A DNA stretch of 18,947 nt from the NCBI GenBank assembly GCA_041831635.1, contig JBHASY010000070.1, positions 1-18,947 on the forward strand. Direction: 5' to 3'. Position 1 is the first letter of the stretch. Each line of letters starts with the position of its first letter. The notes under the pieces are model-generated. The model searched no databases, had not been told where the DNA came from, and saw nothing but the letters and a program-made list of their open reading frames with translations. Source of the stretch: Acetoanaerobium sp041831635 (GTDB lineage: Bacteria; Bacillota; Clostridia; Peptostreptococcales; Filifactoraceae). This document shows, piece by piece, positions 1 to 6,554 of the stretch. Made by a program: the position numbers and the translations under genes.

Positions 1-129
1 CCGGGAGACAACATCACAATAACAGTAGAATTGATCACACCGATAGCAATGGAAGAAGGACTGAGATTTGCAATAAGAGAAGGTGGAAGAACAGTAGGAG
101 CGGGTGTTGTTGCTACAATAGTAGAATAA
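1..129 (+). CDS. tuf: Elongation factor Tu, C-terminal end (partial)
   Basis: The window opens inside this gene; the last 42 codons and a TAA stop are present. The translation contains PGDNITITVELITPIAMEEG and ends GRTVGAGVVATIVE, the highly conserved beta-barrel domain 3 end of bacterial EF-Tu, which carries aminoacyl-tRNA to the ribosome in a GTP-dependent manner. The G domain and domain 2 lie outside the window. A perfect 23-bp hairpin starts at the stop codon, so this is the end of its transcription unit. In many Clostridia tuf is followed directly by rpmG-secE-nusG; here those genes appear only about 18 kb later. Identification is near certain from the C-terminal sequence alone. Confidence 0.96.
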   Translation, partial: PGDNITITVELITPIAMEEGLRFAIREGGRTVGAGVVATIVE

Positions 130-177
130 TTATATAAAAAACACATAGGATTTTTCCTATGTGTTTTTTATATAATT
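128..177 (+). terminator. Rho-independent terminator of tuf
   Basis: A perfect 23-bp inverted repeat (128-150 pairing with 155-177) with a TTTT loop. The descending arm contains six T residues (164-169) right after the GC-containing core (ACACATAGGA/TCCTATGTGT). It starts within the tuf stop codon. The A-tract/T-tract symmetry would also let it work from the other strand. Confidence 0.93.
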
Positions 178-181
178 AAGA

Positions 182-210
182 TTGACTTTTACTTGTTAAT
201 CTGATAACTT
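182..210 (+). promoter_or_regulatory. Predicted sigma-A promoter of the acetate-transporter gene
   Basis: A -35 box TTGACT (182-187), a 17-base spacer and a -10 box TAACTT (205-210) preceded by TGA, i.e. an extended -10. It lies between the tuf terminator and the ribosome binding site of the gene starting at 248. Assigned by consensus match only. Confidence 0.55.
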
Positions 211-247
211 ATGAAGAAATATATATTTTTACATACTGGAGGAATTT

Positions 248-868
248 ATGCAAAACAATAATCAAATCATTGAAAACAAAGTAGTTACGGCAGACCCTAC
301 GGCACTGGGACAGTTCGGTCTTGCTATGGTAACTTTGGTAGCTGCATCACAAAAACTCGGTCTTACGGACGGAACTGCTCTTGTAGTACCATGGGCTATT
401 TTTTTGGGAGCCTGTGCGCAGTTATTTGCTGCGTTTAAAGATGCACAGAAAAACAATGTTTTCGGAACTACTGTTTTTGGAGCGTATGGATTTTTTTGGC
501 TGGGAGTAGCTATGACTTGGATGATTCAAAACGGTGTGTTCGGAGAAACCATGGCGGTAAATGCGGATGTTCGTCAGTTAGGGGTGGCATTTATAGGATA
601 CTTTATATTCACTATGGGAGCAACATTAGTGGCTGCGGAAACAAACAAGCATTTATTTGCAATTATGTGCTTTATCGACTTGCTTTTCTTGGGACTGTTC
701 TGCTCGGTTCTTGGAATTATGGAACACGAAATGCATTTATTAGCTGCATACTCAGAACTTGCTATTTCAATCCTTGCCTTTTATGGAGCGATAGCACATT
801 TAGCAAACAACCATTTTGGGAGAGAGTTTCTTCCGCTTGGAAAACCGTTTGGAATATTCAAAAAATAA
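248..868 (+). CDS. satP: GPR1/FUN34/YaaH (AceTr) family acetate/succinate uptake transporter
   Basis: A 206-residue membrane protein with about six hydrophobic helices, the usual size for bacterial SatP/YaaH proteins. Family-like stretches are DPTALGQFGLA near residue 16 (the place of the NPAPLGL signature), FLGACAQLFAAFKDAQKNN and VFGAYGFFWLGVA. Known members import acetate or succinate, probably with protons, through a hexameric channel-like assembly. The N-terminal signature is degenerate (DPTALGQ instead of NPAPLGL), so the substrate is less certain than the family. Start: ATG at 248 behind TGGAGGA (237-243). It forms a single-gene unit between its own promoter and a GAAA-loop terminator. 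The symbol is by family resemblance; acetate export at fermentative pH is an equally possible role. Confidence 0.85.
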   Translation: MQNNNQIIENKVVTADPTALGQFGLAMVTLVAASQKLGLTDGTALVVPWAIFLGACAQLFAAFKDAQKNNVFGTTVFGAYGFFWLGVAMTWMIQNGVFGETMAVNADVRQLGVAFIGYFIFTMGATLVAAETNKHLFAIMCFIDLLFLGLFCSVLGIMEHEMHLLAAYSELAISILAFYGAIAHLANNHFGREFLPLGKPFGIFKK

Positions 869-878
869 TCAAGACTTA

Positions 879-904
879 AAATACTCAAGGAAACTTGAGT
901 ATTT
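879..904 (+). terminator. Terminator of the acetate-transporter gene
   Basis: An 11-bp stem AAATACTCAAG (879-889) pairing with CTTGAGTATTT (894-904), closed by a GAAA tetraloop. The T-rich descending arm is followed by ATTTTGT. It sits just after the stop codon at 868. Confidence 0.82.
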
Positions 905-966
905 ATTTTGTATAAAATGACTTTTTAAAAAATTTATCAAATTAGTATAAATTTTAGCGTAAAGGT

Positions 967-995
967 TTGACAGATTCAATTTTAAGGAGTAATAT
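967..995 (+). promoter_or_regulatory. Strong predicted sigma-A promoter of the rrf2 gene
   Basis: A perfect -35 TTGACA (967-972), a 17-base spacer and -10 TAATAT (990-995), among the best consensus matches in the window. Transcription would start near 1002, giving an unusually long leader of about 120 bases that holds palindromes and a tandem repeat. Confidence 0.72.
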
Positions 996-1032
996 TTTAT
1001 TAAATAGTTATGATATTTGTATATTCATAGAT

Positions 1033-1104
1033 AATTTTATAAAATTGTAAGCGTATATATCTATGTGTGATTGTGTGATTGTGAGATTTCGTGCATAATT
1101 ATGC
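1033..1104 (+). repeat. Rrf2 leader: AT palindrome, 8-bp tandem repeats and a 12-bp palindrome
   Basis: Three elements lie in a row between the promoter and the ribosome binding site. (1) A 14-bp palindrome AATTTTATAAAATT at 1033-1046. (2) Three tandem 8-bp units GTGTGATT, GTGTGATT, GTGAGATT at 1065-1088. (3) A perfect 12-bp palindrome GCATAATTATGC at 1093-1104, directly before the GGAGGGAGGG Shine-Dalgarno region. Rrf2 regulators bind dyad sites and often repress their own gene, so operator function is plausible, but nothing here proves it. Confidence 0.5.
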
Positions 1105-1125
1105 GTGGAGGGAGGGTATTTTTTT

Positions 1126-1521
1126 ATGAAGATAACTCAGGAATCGGATTATGCACTTAGGATAGTACATTATTTGGCTAATCAGCAAAAGAGCAGGGTA
1201 GGGGCTTCAGTAATTGCAAAAGCCCAAGATGTTCCTCTTAGATTTGCACTTAAAATTCTTAGAAAACTAAATGCAGCAGGTATAACAAAGGCTTACAGAG
1301 GAGTGTCAGGGGGGTATGCTCTTATGAAAGAAGCCGAGAGTATATCTTACAAAGAGGTGATAGAGGCTATAGAGGGAGATGTTTTCCTGAATAGATGCCT
1401 TGCAGACAAGACAAACTGTACACGAGATGCAGCAGACGAATGTGATATGCATAGAAAACTTCAAGAAATACAGAAGTTTTTGGACGAAGAACTTGGCAAT
1501 GCAAAGTTTGTAAATACATAG
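1126..1521 (+). CDS. Rrf2 family transcriptional regulator, Fe-S cluster type
   Basis: A 131-residue regulator of the IscR/NsrR/RsrR type. The N-terminal winged helix is typical: MKITQESDYALRIVHYLA at 1-18, a recognition helix around residues 36-52, and wing GVSGGYALMKEA. The C-terminal half has three cysteines, C91, C98 and C106 (spacing C-x6-C-x7-C), the usual cluster-binding set, plus H109. Such proteins sense iron-sulfur status, nitric oxide or redox state and repress target promoters as dimers. The start is ATG at 1126, about 9 bases after GGAGGGAGGG (1107-1116). An in-frame GTG at 1105 would add seven residues but lies inside the Shine-Dalgarno region and is rejected. It is monocistronic, with no isc/suf genes nearby to name a regulon, so no symbol is assigned. 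Confidence 0.9.
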   Translation: MKITQESDYALRIVHYLANQQKSRVGASVIAKAQDVPLRFALKILRKLNAAGITKAYRGVSGGYALMKEAESISYKEVIEAIEGDVFLNRCLADKTNCTRDAADECDMHRKLQEIQKFLDEELGNAKFVNT

Positions 1522-1530
1522 GAAATGAAG

Positions 1531-1562
1531 AAGGATTGTCGAGAAATTTTCAGACAATCCTT
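1531..1562 (+). terminator. Terminator of the rrf2 gene
   Basis: A 10-bp stem AAGGATTGTC (1531-1540) with GACAATCCTT (1553-1562) around a 12-base A/T-rich loop, followed by a T-rich tail (TATTTGATTTT). It lies 9 bases after the rrf2 stop. Confidence 0.78.
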
Positions 1563-1707
1563 TATTTGATTTTAAATTTATATCTTGTAAAATTTTGCAC
1601 ATATTTTTGTTTAGCTATACATATGTTATAACCTAAGTTCATATATTAGACGGCTTTGTTTTGGGTATAAATTCATTAAAAATTTTTAGGATAGGAGATT
1701 AGATTTT

Positions 1708-2601
1708 ATGGACAACAATGTGTTATTAGCATTTGGACTTACAGTTTTTGCCGGATTATCAACAGGAATAGGTAGTGCTATTGCTTTTTTTGCAAAAACT
1801 ACCAGTAAGAAATTTTTATCCGTATCACTTGGTTTTTCAGCCGGAGTTATGATTTATGTGTCTATGATCGAAATATTTTTCAAGGCACAGGACTCTCTTG
1901 TATCGGCACTGGGAGACAAGCAGGGAAGCTGGGCAACTGTAGCAGGTTTTTTTGGGGGGATGGGAGTGATAGCCCTTATAGATAAGGTAATACCGTCTTA
2001 CGAAAATCCTCACGAAATCAGAAATGTAGAGGATATGCAAATGCAAAATGAGCCTGAAGATATAAAAGAGTATGTTGATAAGTTAGCAAGTGAAGAAAAT
2101 AGTGAAAAATTAGAGCTTAAAGCAGGAGATTACAACGAAAAAGATAAACGAAAACTTATGAGAATGGGTCTATTCACTGCACTTGCAATAACTATACACA
2201 ATTTCCCTGAAGGACTTGCAACCTTTGCATCAGCACTTCACGACCCGTCGCTGGGGATAGCTATTGCAATAGCGATAGCGATTCATAACATACCTGAGGG
2301 AATAGCCGTTTCAGTACCGATTTATTTTGCTACGGGAAATAAGCAAAAAGCGTTTAAATTTTCTTTTTTATCAGGACTTTCAGAACCTGTAGGAGCTATG
2401 GTAGGGTATACGCTTCTTAGACCGTTCTTTAACGATGTAACATTTGGAATTTTATTTGCGGCAGTGGCAGGCATTATGGTATTTATTTCATTTGATGAAC
2501 TGCTTCCGTCAGCCAGAGAGTATGGAGAGCACCATTTATCTATATATGGACTTATAGGCGGAATGGCGGTTATGGCTGTGAGTCTTGTATTGTTTATGTA
2601 G
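1708..2601 (+). CDS. zupT: ZIP family divalent metal (zinc) transporter
   Basis: A 297-residue polytopic membrane protein of ZIP size with about eight predicted helices. The paired metal-site motifs are explicit: HNFPEGLATF with H164, N165 and E168 in helix IV, and HNIPEGIAV with H193, N194 and E197 in helix V. Between helices III and IV is a long hydrophilic, Glu/Lys-rich cytoplasmic loop (about 100-150). E226 lies in SEPVGA. ZupT-type ZIPs import Zn2+ and, less selectively, Fe2+, Mn2+ or Co2+ into the cytoplasm. Start: ATG at 1708 after AGGAG (1693-1697). It is a stand-alone gene between the rrf2 terminator and the htpG promoter. A TGTTATAAC extended -10 (1624-1632) upstream is a weak promoter candidate. 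No Zur-like operator was recognised. Confidence 0.9.
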   Translation: MDNNVLLAFGLTVFAGLSTGIGSAIAFFAKTTSKKFLSVSLGFSAGVMIYVSMIEIFFKAQDSLVSALGDKQGSWATVAGFFGGMGVIALIDKVIPSYENPHEIRNVEDMQMQNEPEDIKEYVDKLASEENSEKLELKAGDYNEKDKRKLMRMGLFTALAITIHNFPEGLATFASALHDPSLGIAIAIAIAIHNIPEGIAVSVPIYFATGNKQKAFKFSFLSGLSEPVGAMVGYTLLRPFFNDVTFGILFAAVAGIMVFISFDELLPSAREYGEHHLSIYGLIGGMAVMAVSLVLFM

Positions 2602-2746
2602 AAGTTATATGGAAGTGGTTTTTGATAATGCTTAAATGAATGATTAAAAAAATTTACAACTATGAGTTATAGTTAAGATAAATATAAATGTCAATTTATT
2701 TAAGCTTTATATGCAAAAAATACAATTTGATTTTTGAATTAAACTG

Positions 2747-2779
2747 TTGACAAATCTATTTTTTTTGATAAATTATAAT
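2747..2779 (+). promoter_or_regulatory. Predicted htpG promoter
   Basis: A perfect -35 TTGACA at 2747-2752. The -10 is ambiguous: TAAATT at 2769-2774 has a 16-base spacer, while a perfect TATAAT at 2774-2779 sits 21 bases away, too far for a standard promoter. The downstream end runs into the CIRCE element, which fits repression by blocking RNA polymerase. Confidence 0.62.
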
Positions 2780-2805
2780 TAGCACTCTAATAGAGTGAGT
2801 GCTAA
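2779..2805 (+). promoter_or_regulatory. CIRCE operator (HrcA binding site)
   Basis: A perfect match to TTAGCACTC-N9-GAGTGCTAA: TTAGCACTC at 2779-2787, nine bases, GAGTGCTAA at 2797-2805. The dyad extends to AATTAGCACTC/GAGTGCTAATT over 2777-2807. It lies at or just after the predicted htpG -10 and 72 bases before the htpG start codon. CIRCE is the known operator of the heat-shock repressor HrcA, which normally controls groESL and hrcA-grpE-dnaK. The hrcA gene is not in this window. Confidence 0.95.
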
Positions 2806-2877
2806 TTATCTAAATGGGTTTTAACTGTAAGAACTAAAAAACAAGTATGTATACAGGACAGAAAGGAAGTTATATCA

Positions 2878-4758
2878 ATGGTAAAAAAGGAATTTAAAGC
2901 GGAGTCTAAACGTCTGCTTGATTTGATGGTAAATTCTATCTACACACACAAAGAAATTTTTATAAGAGAGTTAATTTCAAACTCAAGCGATGCTATAGAC
3001 AAGATATATTACAAGGCACTTACTGACGAAAACATCAGTTTTTCAAAGGATGACTACTTCATAAAAATAGAAGTTGATAAAGACAACAGAATTTTAAAAA
3101 TCAGCGATACGGGTATAGGTATGACCAAAGATGAATTGGAAGAAAATCTGGGAGTAATTGCTAAGAGCGGCTCACTTGCATTTAAAAAGGAAAATGAAAT
3201 TAAAGACGGATTTGATATAATAGGACAGTTTGGAGTAGGATTTTACTCTGCATTTATGGTAGCTGACAAGGTAACGGTAATCAGCAAGGCTTTAGGAGAA
3301 GATAAAGGATATAAATGGGAGTCTACAGGAGCGCAAGGATATACTATAGAAGAAAGTGAAAAGACTGAAGTAGGAACTCAGATTATTCTTAATATCAAGG
3401 CAAATACAGAAGACGAAAGTTATGACGACTACTTAAATGAATATAGGCTTCGCTCCATCATAAAGAAATACTCGGATTTTGTAAGGTATCCTATAAAAAT
3501 GGATATGAAAACCAGCAAATTAAAAGAAGGCAGTGAAGCGGAGTTTGAAGAGGTAATAGAAGAAGAGGTACTAAACAGTATGGTTCCTCTATGGAGAAAA
3601 AATAAAAATGAATTGACTAAAGAAGATTATGAAAACTTCTACTTGGAAAAACACTATGGATTTGATAAGCCTCTTAAGTATGTGCATATCAGTGCCGACG
3701 GTGCTGTCAGATATAACGCTGTACTTTATATTCCCGAAAAAATGCCTTTTGATTTTTACACTAAAGAATATGAAAAAGGTTTGGAGCTTTACTCCAGCGG
3801 AGTAATGATAATGAATAAATGTGCAGACCTGCTCCCTGATTATTTCAGCTTTGTAAAGGGCATGGTCGATTCTGAGGATTTATCTTTAAATATCTCAAGA
3901 GAACTACTTCAACACGATAGACAGCTTAAACTCATAGCTAAAAAAATAAAAGATAAAGTAAAAAGTGAGCTTTTAAGTTTACTCAAAAATGACAGAGAAA
4001 AATACGAAGAGTTTTTCAAAAATTTTGGAAGACAATTAAAATACGGAATTTACAGCAATTATGCAGTGGAAAAAGAAGTGCTTCAAGATTTACTTATGTT
4101 CTACTCTTCTACTGAAAAGAAAATGGTTACCTTAGACGAGTATGTAGAGCGTATGAAAGAAGAACAAAAATATATATACTATGCAGCAGGAGAGTCAAAC
4201 GACAGACTCGACAAACTGCCTCAAACTGAACTTCTTACTGATAAAGGGTATGAAATTCTTTATTTTACAGATGAGGTAGACGAATTTGCAATAAAGATGT
4301 TAATGTCATATAAAGAAAAAGAGTTTAAATCTGTATCCAGCAAAGATTTAGGAATAGATATAGAGGAAGAAAACAAAAAGACGCAGGAAATAAAAGAAGA
4401 AAATAAAGACCTGTTTGAATTTATGAAAGAATCCCTTGACGGAAAAGTTAAAGATGTCAGACCTTCAGTGAGATTAAAAAACCATCCTGTGTGCCTATCT
4501 GCCGATGGAGAGCTTAGTATAGAAATGGAAAAAATCCTAAGTGCTATGCCAAATTCAGAAGGTGCAAAAGCTGAAAAAGTGTTGGAATTAAACATAAATC
4601 ACGAGATGTTTGAAAGTCTAAAAACTGCCTTCGAAAATGACAAAGATAAGCTAAAAATGTACACTGACTTACTTTATAATCAGGCTCTGCTTATAGAGGG
4701 ACTTAGCATATCGGATCCGGTGGAGTTTACAAACAATATATGTAAGTTGATGTTATAA
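2878..4758 (+). CDS. htpG: Molecular chaperone HtpG (bacterial Hsp90)
   Basis: A 626-residue ATP-dependent chaperone of full HtpG length. The N-terminal GHKL ATPase domain (about 1-215) shows ELISNSSDAIDK with catalytic E31 and Mg-binding N35, DTGIGM starting at D77, and GQFGVGFYSAFM at 116-127 (ATP lid/G2 box). The middle domain (about 230-490) has NISRELLQ with R341, the arginine that contacts the ATP gamma-phosphate. The C-terminal dimerisation domain follows and, as in all bacterial forms, lacks the eukaryotic MEEVD tail. It acts in the cytosol, remodelling partly folded clients with the DnaK system. Start: ATG 2878 after GAAAGGAAG. Expression should be heat-inducible through the perfect CIRCE upstream. 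No T-tract terminator follows; the next gene converges. Confidence 0.97.
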   Translation: MVKKEFKAESKRLLDLMVNSIYTHKEIFIRELISNSSDAIDKIYYKALTDENISFSKDDYFIKIEVDKDNRILKISDTGIGMTKDELEENLGVIAKSGSLAFKKENEIKDGFDIIGQFGVGFYSAFMVADKVTVISKALGEDKGYKWESTGAQGYTIEESEKTEVGTQIILNIKANTEDESYDDYLNEYRLRSIIKKYSDFVRYPIKMDMKTSKLKEGSEAEFEEVIEEEVLNSMVPLWRKNKNELTKEDYENFYLEKHYGFDKPLKYVHISADGAVRYNAVLYIPEKMPFDFYTKEYEKGLELYSSGVMIMNKCADLLPDYFSFVKGMVDSEDLSLNISRELLQHDRQLKLIAKKIKDKVKSELLSLLKNDREKYEEFFKNFGRQLKYGIYSNYAVEKEVLQDLLMFYSSTEKKMVTLDEYVERMKEEQKYIYYAAGESNDRLDKLPQTELLTDKGYEILYFTDEVDEFAIKMLMSYKEKEFKSVSSKDLGIDIEEENKKTQEIKEENKDLFEFMKESLDGKVKDVRPSVRLKNHPVCLSADGELSIEMEKILSAMPNSEGAKAEKVLELNINHEMFESLKTAFENDKDKLKMYTDLLYNQALLIEGLSISDPVEFTNNICKLML

Positions 4759-4869
4759 TTAAAAAATCATCCTATCCTCGAAATTTTTTCTTATGATGAG
4801 ACGAATTATTCAACTACAAAGCCGGTGGCAAGTAGATAGTAAGTGATAAAATTCAAAGTATGAATAGAT

Positions 4870-4895
4870 GAGGAACTTTTACTCAAAAGTTCCTC
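4870..4895. terminator. Stem-loop between convergent htpG and traX-like genes
   Basis: A perfect 11-bp stem GAGGAACTTTT (4870-4880) with AAAAGTTCCTC (4885-4895) around a 4-base loop. The stop codon of the minus-strand traX-like gene (4883-4885) lies in the loop and edge of the stem. Neither strand has a good T-run after it, so it may be a weak bidirectional terminator or a 3'-end-stabilising hairpin. Confidence 0.5.
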
Positions 4896-5617
4896 TCAAT
4901 AAATCCGAGTATCAAAAGATGAGCAGGATAAAAAACATAAAATACCCATCTTGGAAGTATGCTCGGATAAACGTTTTTAAATTTTTTGATTATAGGAATA
5001 CTGAGCAACGTAAGGCTTTGAGTTATCATAGCAGAAATGTCGATGAGCAGAGGAAGAATATATATCAGTTTTGGATAGATAGATTTTTCTTCGACAGAGA
5101 AGTTATAAAAAACCAGCACCATAGTTACTCCATACATAGCATAGTCAGTGTCTAAAAGAAAAGCTGTCAGTATCATAGCAACTACTCCAATATAGCAAAG
5201 GGCTATATTTTTTTTGTCATTTTTATATTCTTTAGCTTGGTTTATAAATTTTATAGCCATAAGTGCAAAACAAAAAGTAAAGCCTACATTTAATCCGGGA
5301 TGCCACATAATTGCAGGGTCTGCAAAAAATCTAACTCCCGGCAGAAAAGACTTAAACGAAAATTCTAAGAAAGGCATATCAGCTATATCTGTTTGTAAAA
5401 ATGAATATACAAATGGAATTTGAGATACAAGTGAGAAGATAAGCATTCGAGATATATAAACGTTTAAATCTCTTGTTCTTTTTGCTCCTACAGCGACCAT
5501 ATATGCAAATATAGGAAAGGCTAATCTTCCTATGATACGCAGAAAAAAAATATCAGGGAGCAGTGTAGCTCCTATGTGGTCGATAAGCATAATTACAAGT
5601 GCGATAAATTTTAGCAT
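4883..5617 (-). CDS. TraX family membrane protein
   Basis: A 244-residue multi-pass membrane protein. The N-terminus MLKFIALVIMLIDHIGATLL followed by LRIIGRLAFPIFAYMVAVGAKRTRD (23-50) and YISRMLIFSLVSQIPF is the hallmark of the TraX family, named for the F-plasmid protein that acetylates the pilin N-terminus. Chromosomal Firmicute members are common, are related to membrane acyltransferases, and have no known substrate. At least seven hydrophobic helices are visible. There is no pilin or conjugation gene nearby, so a conjugative role is unlikely here. Start: ATG at 5617 with AGGAGG at 5623-5628. The stop of the upstream mgtC-like gene lies inside this Shine-Dalgarno region, so the two are translationally close and co-transcribed. 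The symbol is left blank because function is not shown. Confidence 0.87.
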   Translation of the reverse strand: MLKFIALVIMLIDHIGATLLPDIFFLRIIGRLAFPIFAYMVAVGAKRTRDLNVYISRMLIFSLVSQIPFVYSFLQTDIADMPFLEFSFKSFLPGVRFFADPAIMWHPGLNVGFTFCFALMAIKFINQAKEYKNDKKNIALCYIGVVAMILTAFLLDTDYAMYGVTMVLVFYNFSVEEKSIYPKLIYILPLLIDISAMITQSLTLLSIPIIKKFKNVYPSILPRWVFYVFYPAHLLILGFIERNF

Positions 5618-5626
5618 AATAACCTC

Positions 5627-6310
5627 CTAAGTTTCCAATTCATAGCTGTATGAATATATATCATACTTGTTGTAGATATAGTTTAATGTTTTCCAAATGT
5701 CCTCTTCATTTTGTCCGAAGGTAAGTATATAAATTTTTATGCTCATATAATTTGTTTCGTCAGAACGTCTGCTTTCAATTCCCCTTATAGTGATGTTTTT
5801 GTTTTCTATAAAAGACCTGAAACTTCTTATTACCTCTTCTTCATGAGAATCGTTGCACTGAAACTTTATTTTATAGTTAAATTCCATGTCTCTATTTCCG
5901 TATCTACTATGTTCGACTCTGGTTGCAAGAGGCTTTAGAAAAATATTTGCACCCAGAATAAAAGCGGTTCCGATGAAAGCATAGCTTATATATCCTTGGC
6001 TTATAAGAACACCTATTGCGGCAGAGCACCAAAGAGTAGCAGCTGTGTTTAATCCCCTTATAGTAAAGCCATCTCTCATTATGACCCCACCACCTAGAAA
6101 TCCCATACCTGATATAACCTGTGCAGCCAGTCGTGCTTGTTCGTTTGGAGCGTTGTACATAGAAAAAGATAAAAACAAAAATGAACCTATGCAGACCAAA
6201 ACATTCGTAACTATAGCTGCCATTTTGTGTCGTAACTGTCTTTCTGAACCTATAAATAAACCGCAAATAAAAGCGATAAATAATCTCTGGGCGAAAATTT
6301 CTATAGTCAT
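5627..6310 (-). CDS. MgtC/SapB family membrane protein
   Basis: A 227-residue protein. The N-terminal membrane domain (about 1-130, four to five helices) has the MgtC/SapB signatures GSERQLRHK (21-29), ISGMGFLGGGVIM (66-78) and GLNTAATLW (86-94). The C-terminal part (about 135-227) is hydrophilic and resembles the ACT-like cytoplasmic domain of MgtC proteins. In pathogens MgtC supports survival at low Mg2+ and inhibits the F1Fo ATP synthase; in most Firmicutes the role is unproven. Start: ATG at 6310 with AGGAG at 6317-6321. It is the first gene of a two-gene unit with the traX-like gene 9 bases downstream. No magnesium-sensing leader was recognised. Confidence 0.9.
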   Translation of the reverse strand: MTIEIFAQRLFIAFICGLFIGSERQLRHKMAAIVTNVLVCIGSFLFLSFSMYNAPNEQARLAAQVISGMGFLGGGVIMRDGFTIRGLNTAATLWCSAAIGVLISQGYISYAFIGTAFILGANIFLKPLATRVEHSRYGNRDMEFNYKIKFQCNDSHEEEVIRSFRSFIENKNITIRGIESRRSDETNYMSIKIYILTFGQNEEDIWKTLNYIYNKYDIYSYSYELET

Positions 6311-6554
6311 ATAAAACTCCTTTCAAAGTGAAGCGCGTTGTATATGTTTGTTTAATAAATTTTTTATTAAAAAGTTTTTTAATAACTTTACCATATTTGT
6401 ATTTTAAATTAAAGTTAAACTTGGTTAATAACTTGAATTTATTTGGGTATAAAACATAAGTAAAAAGTTTATAATTTTAAAAACATGATATCAGAATGTT
6501 AAGGATTTTGTTTTTAGCAGAATCATAGCGTGAATTATTGAAAGGGGAATATTT
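6311..6554. other. Divergent intergenic region between mgtC-like and flavodoxin-like genes
   Basis: An AT-rich spacer of 244 bases carrying signals for both directions. It holds an inverted repeat TTATTAAAAA/TTTTTAATAA around 6364-6385, a dyad AAGTTA (6412-6417)/TAACTT (6429-6434), and GGGTATAAA (6445-6453) that may act as a -10 for the rightward gene. No convincing -35 was found for either gene. No small gene or RNA was recognised. Confidence 0.45.

Noticed and set aside
496..879. Plus-strand 127-codon frame inside the acetate transporter
   Set aside because: It is an out-of-frame shadow with unusual Cys/Arg content and no ribosome binding site.
1105..1125. GTG start for the Rrf2 regulator seven codons upstream
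   Set aside because: It lies within the GGAGGGAGGG Shine-Dalgarno; ATG 1126 has ideal spacing and gives the conserved MKITQESDYA start.
2630..2705. Distant inverted repeat GCTTAAAT/ATTTAAGC and a short AACTAT/ATAGTT dyad after zupT
   Set aside because: They are short, AT-rich arms, widely spaced or without a T-run; not convincing as a terminator or operator.
4868..5155. Plus-strand open frame of 95 codons opposite the traX-like gene
   Set aside because: It is the antisense shadow of a clear family member and has no homology features of its own.
5907..6326. Minus-strand frame overlapping mgtC
   Set aside because: It is a shifted-frame shadow of the MgtC-like gene, rich in Arg/Tyr/Cys as expected of out-of-frame translation.
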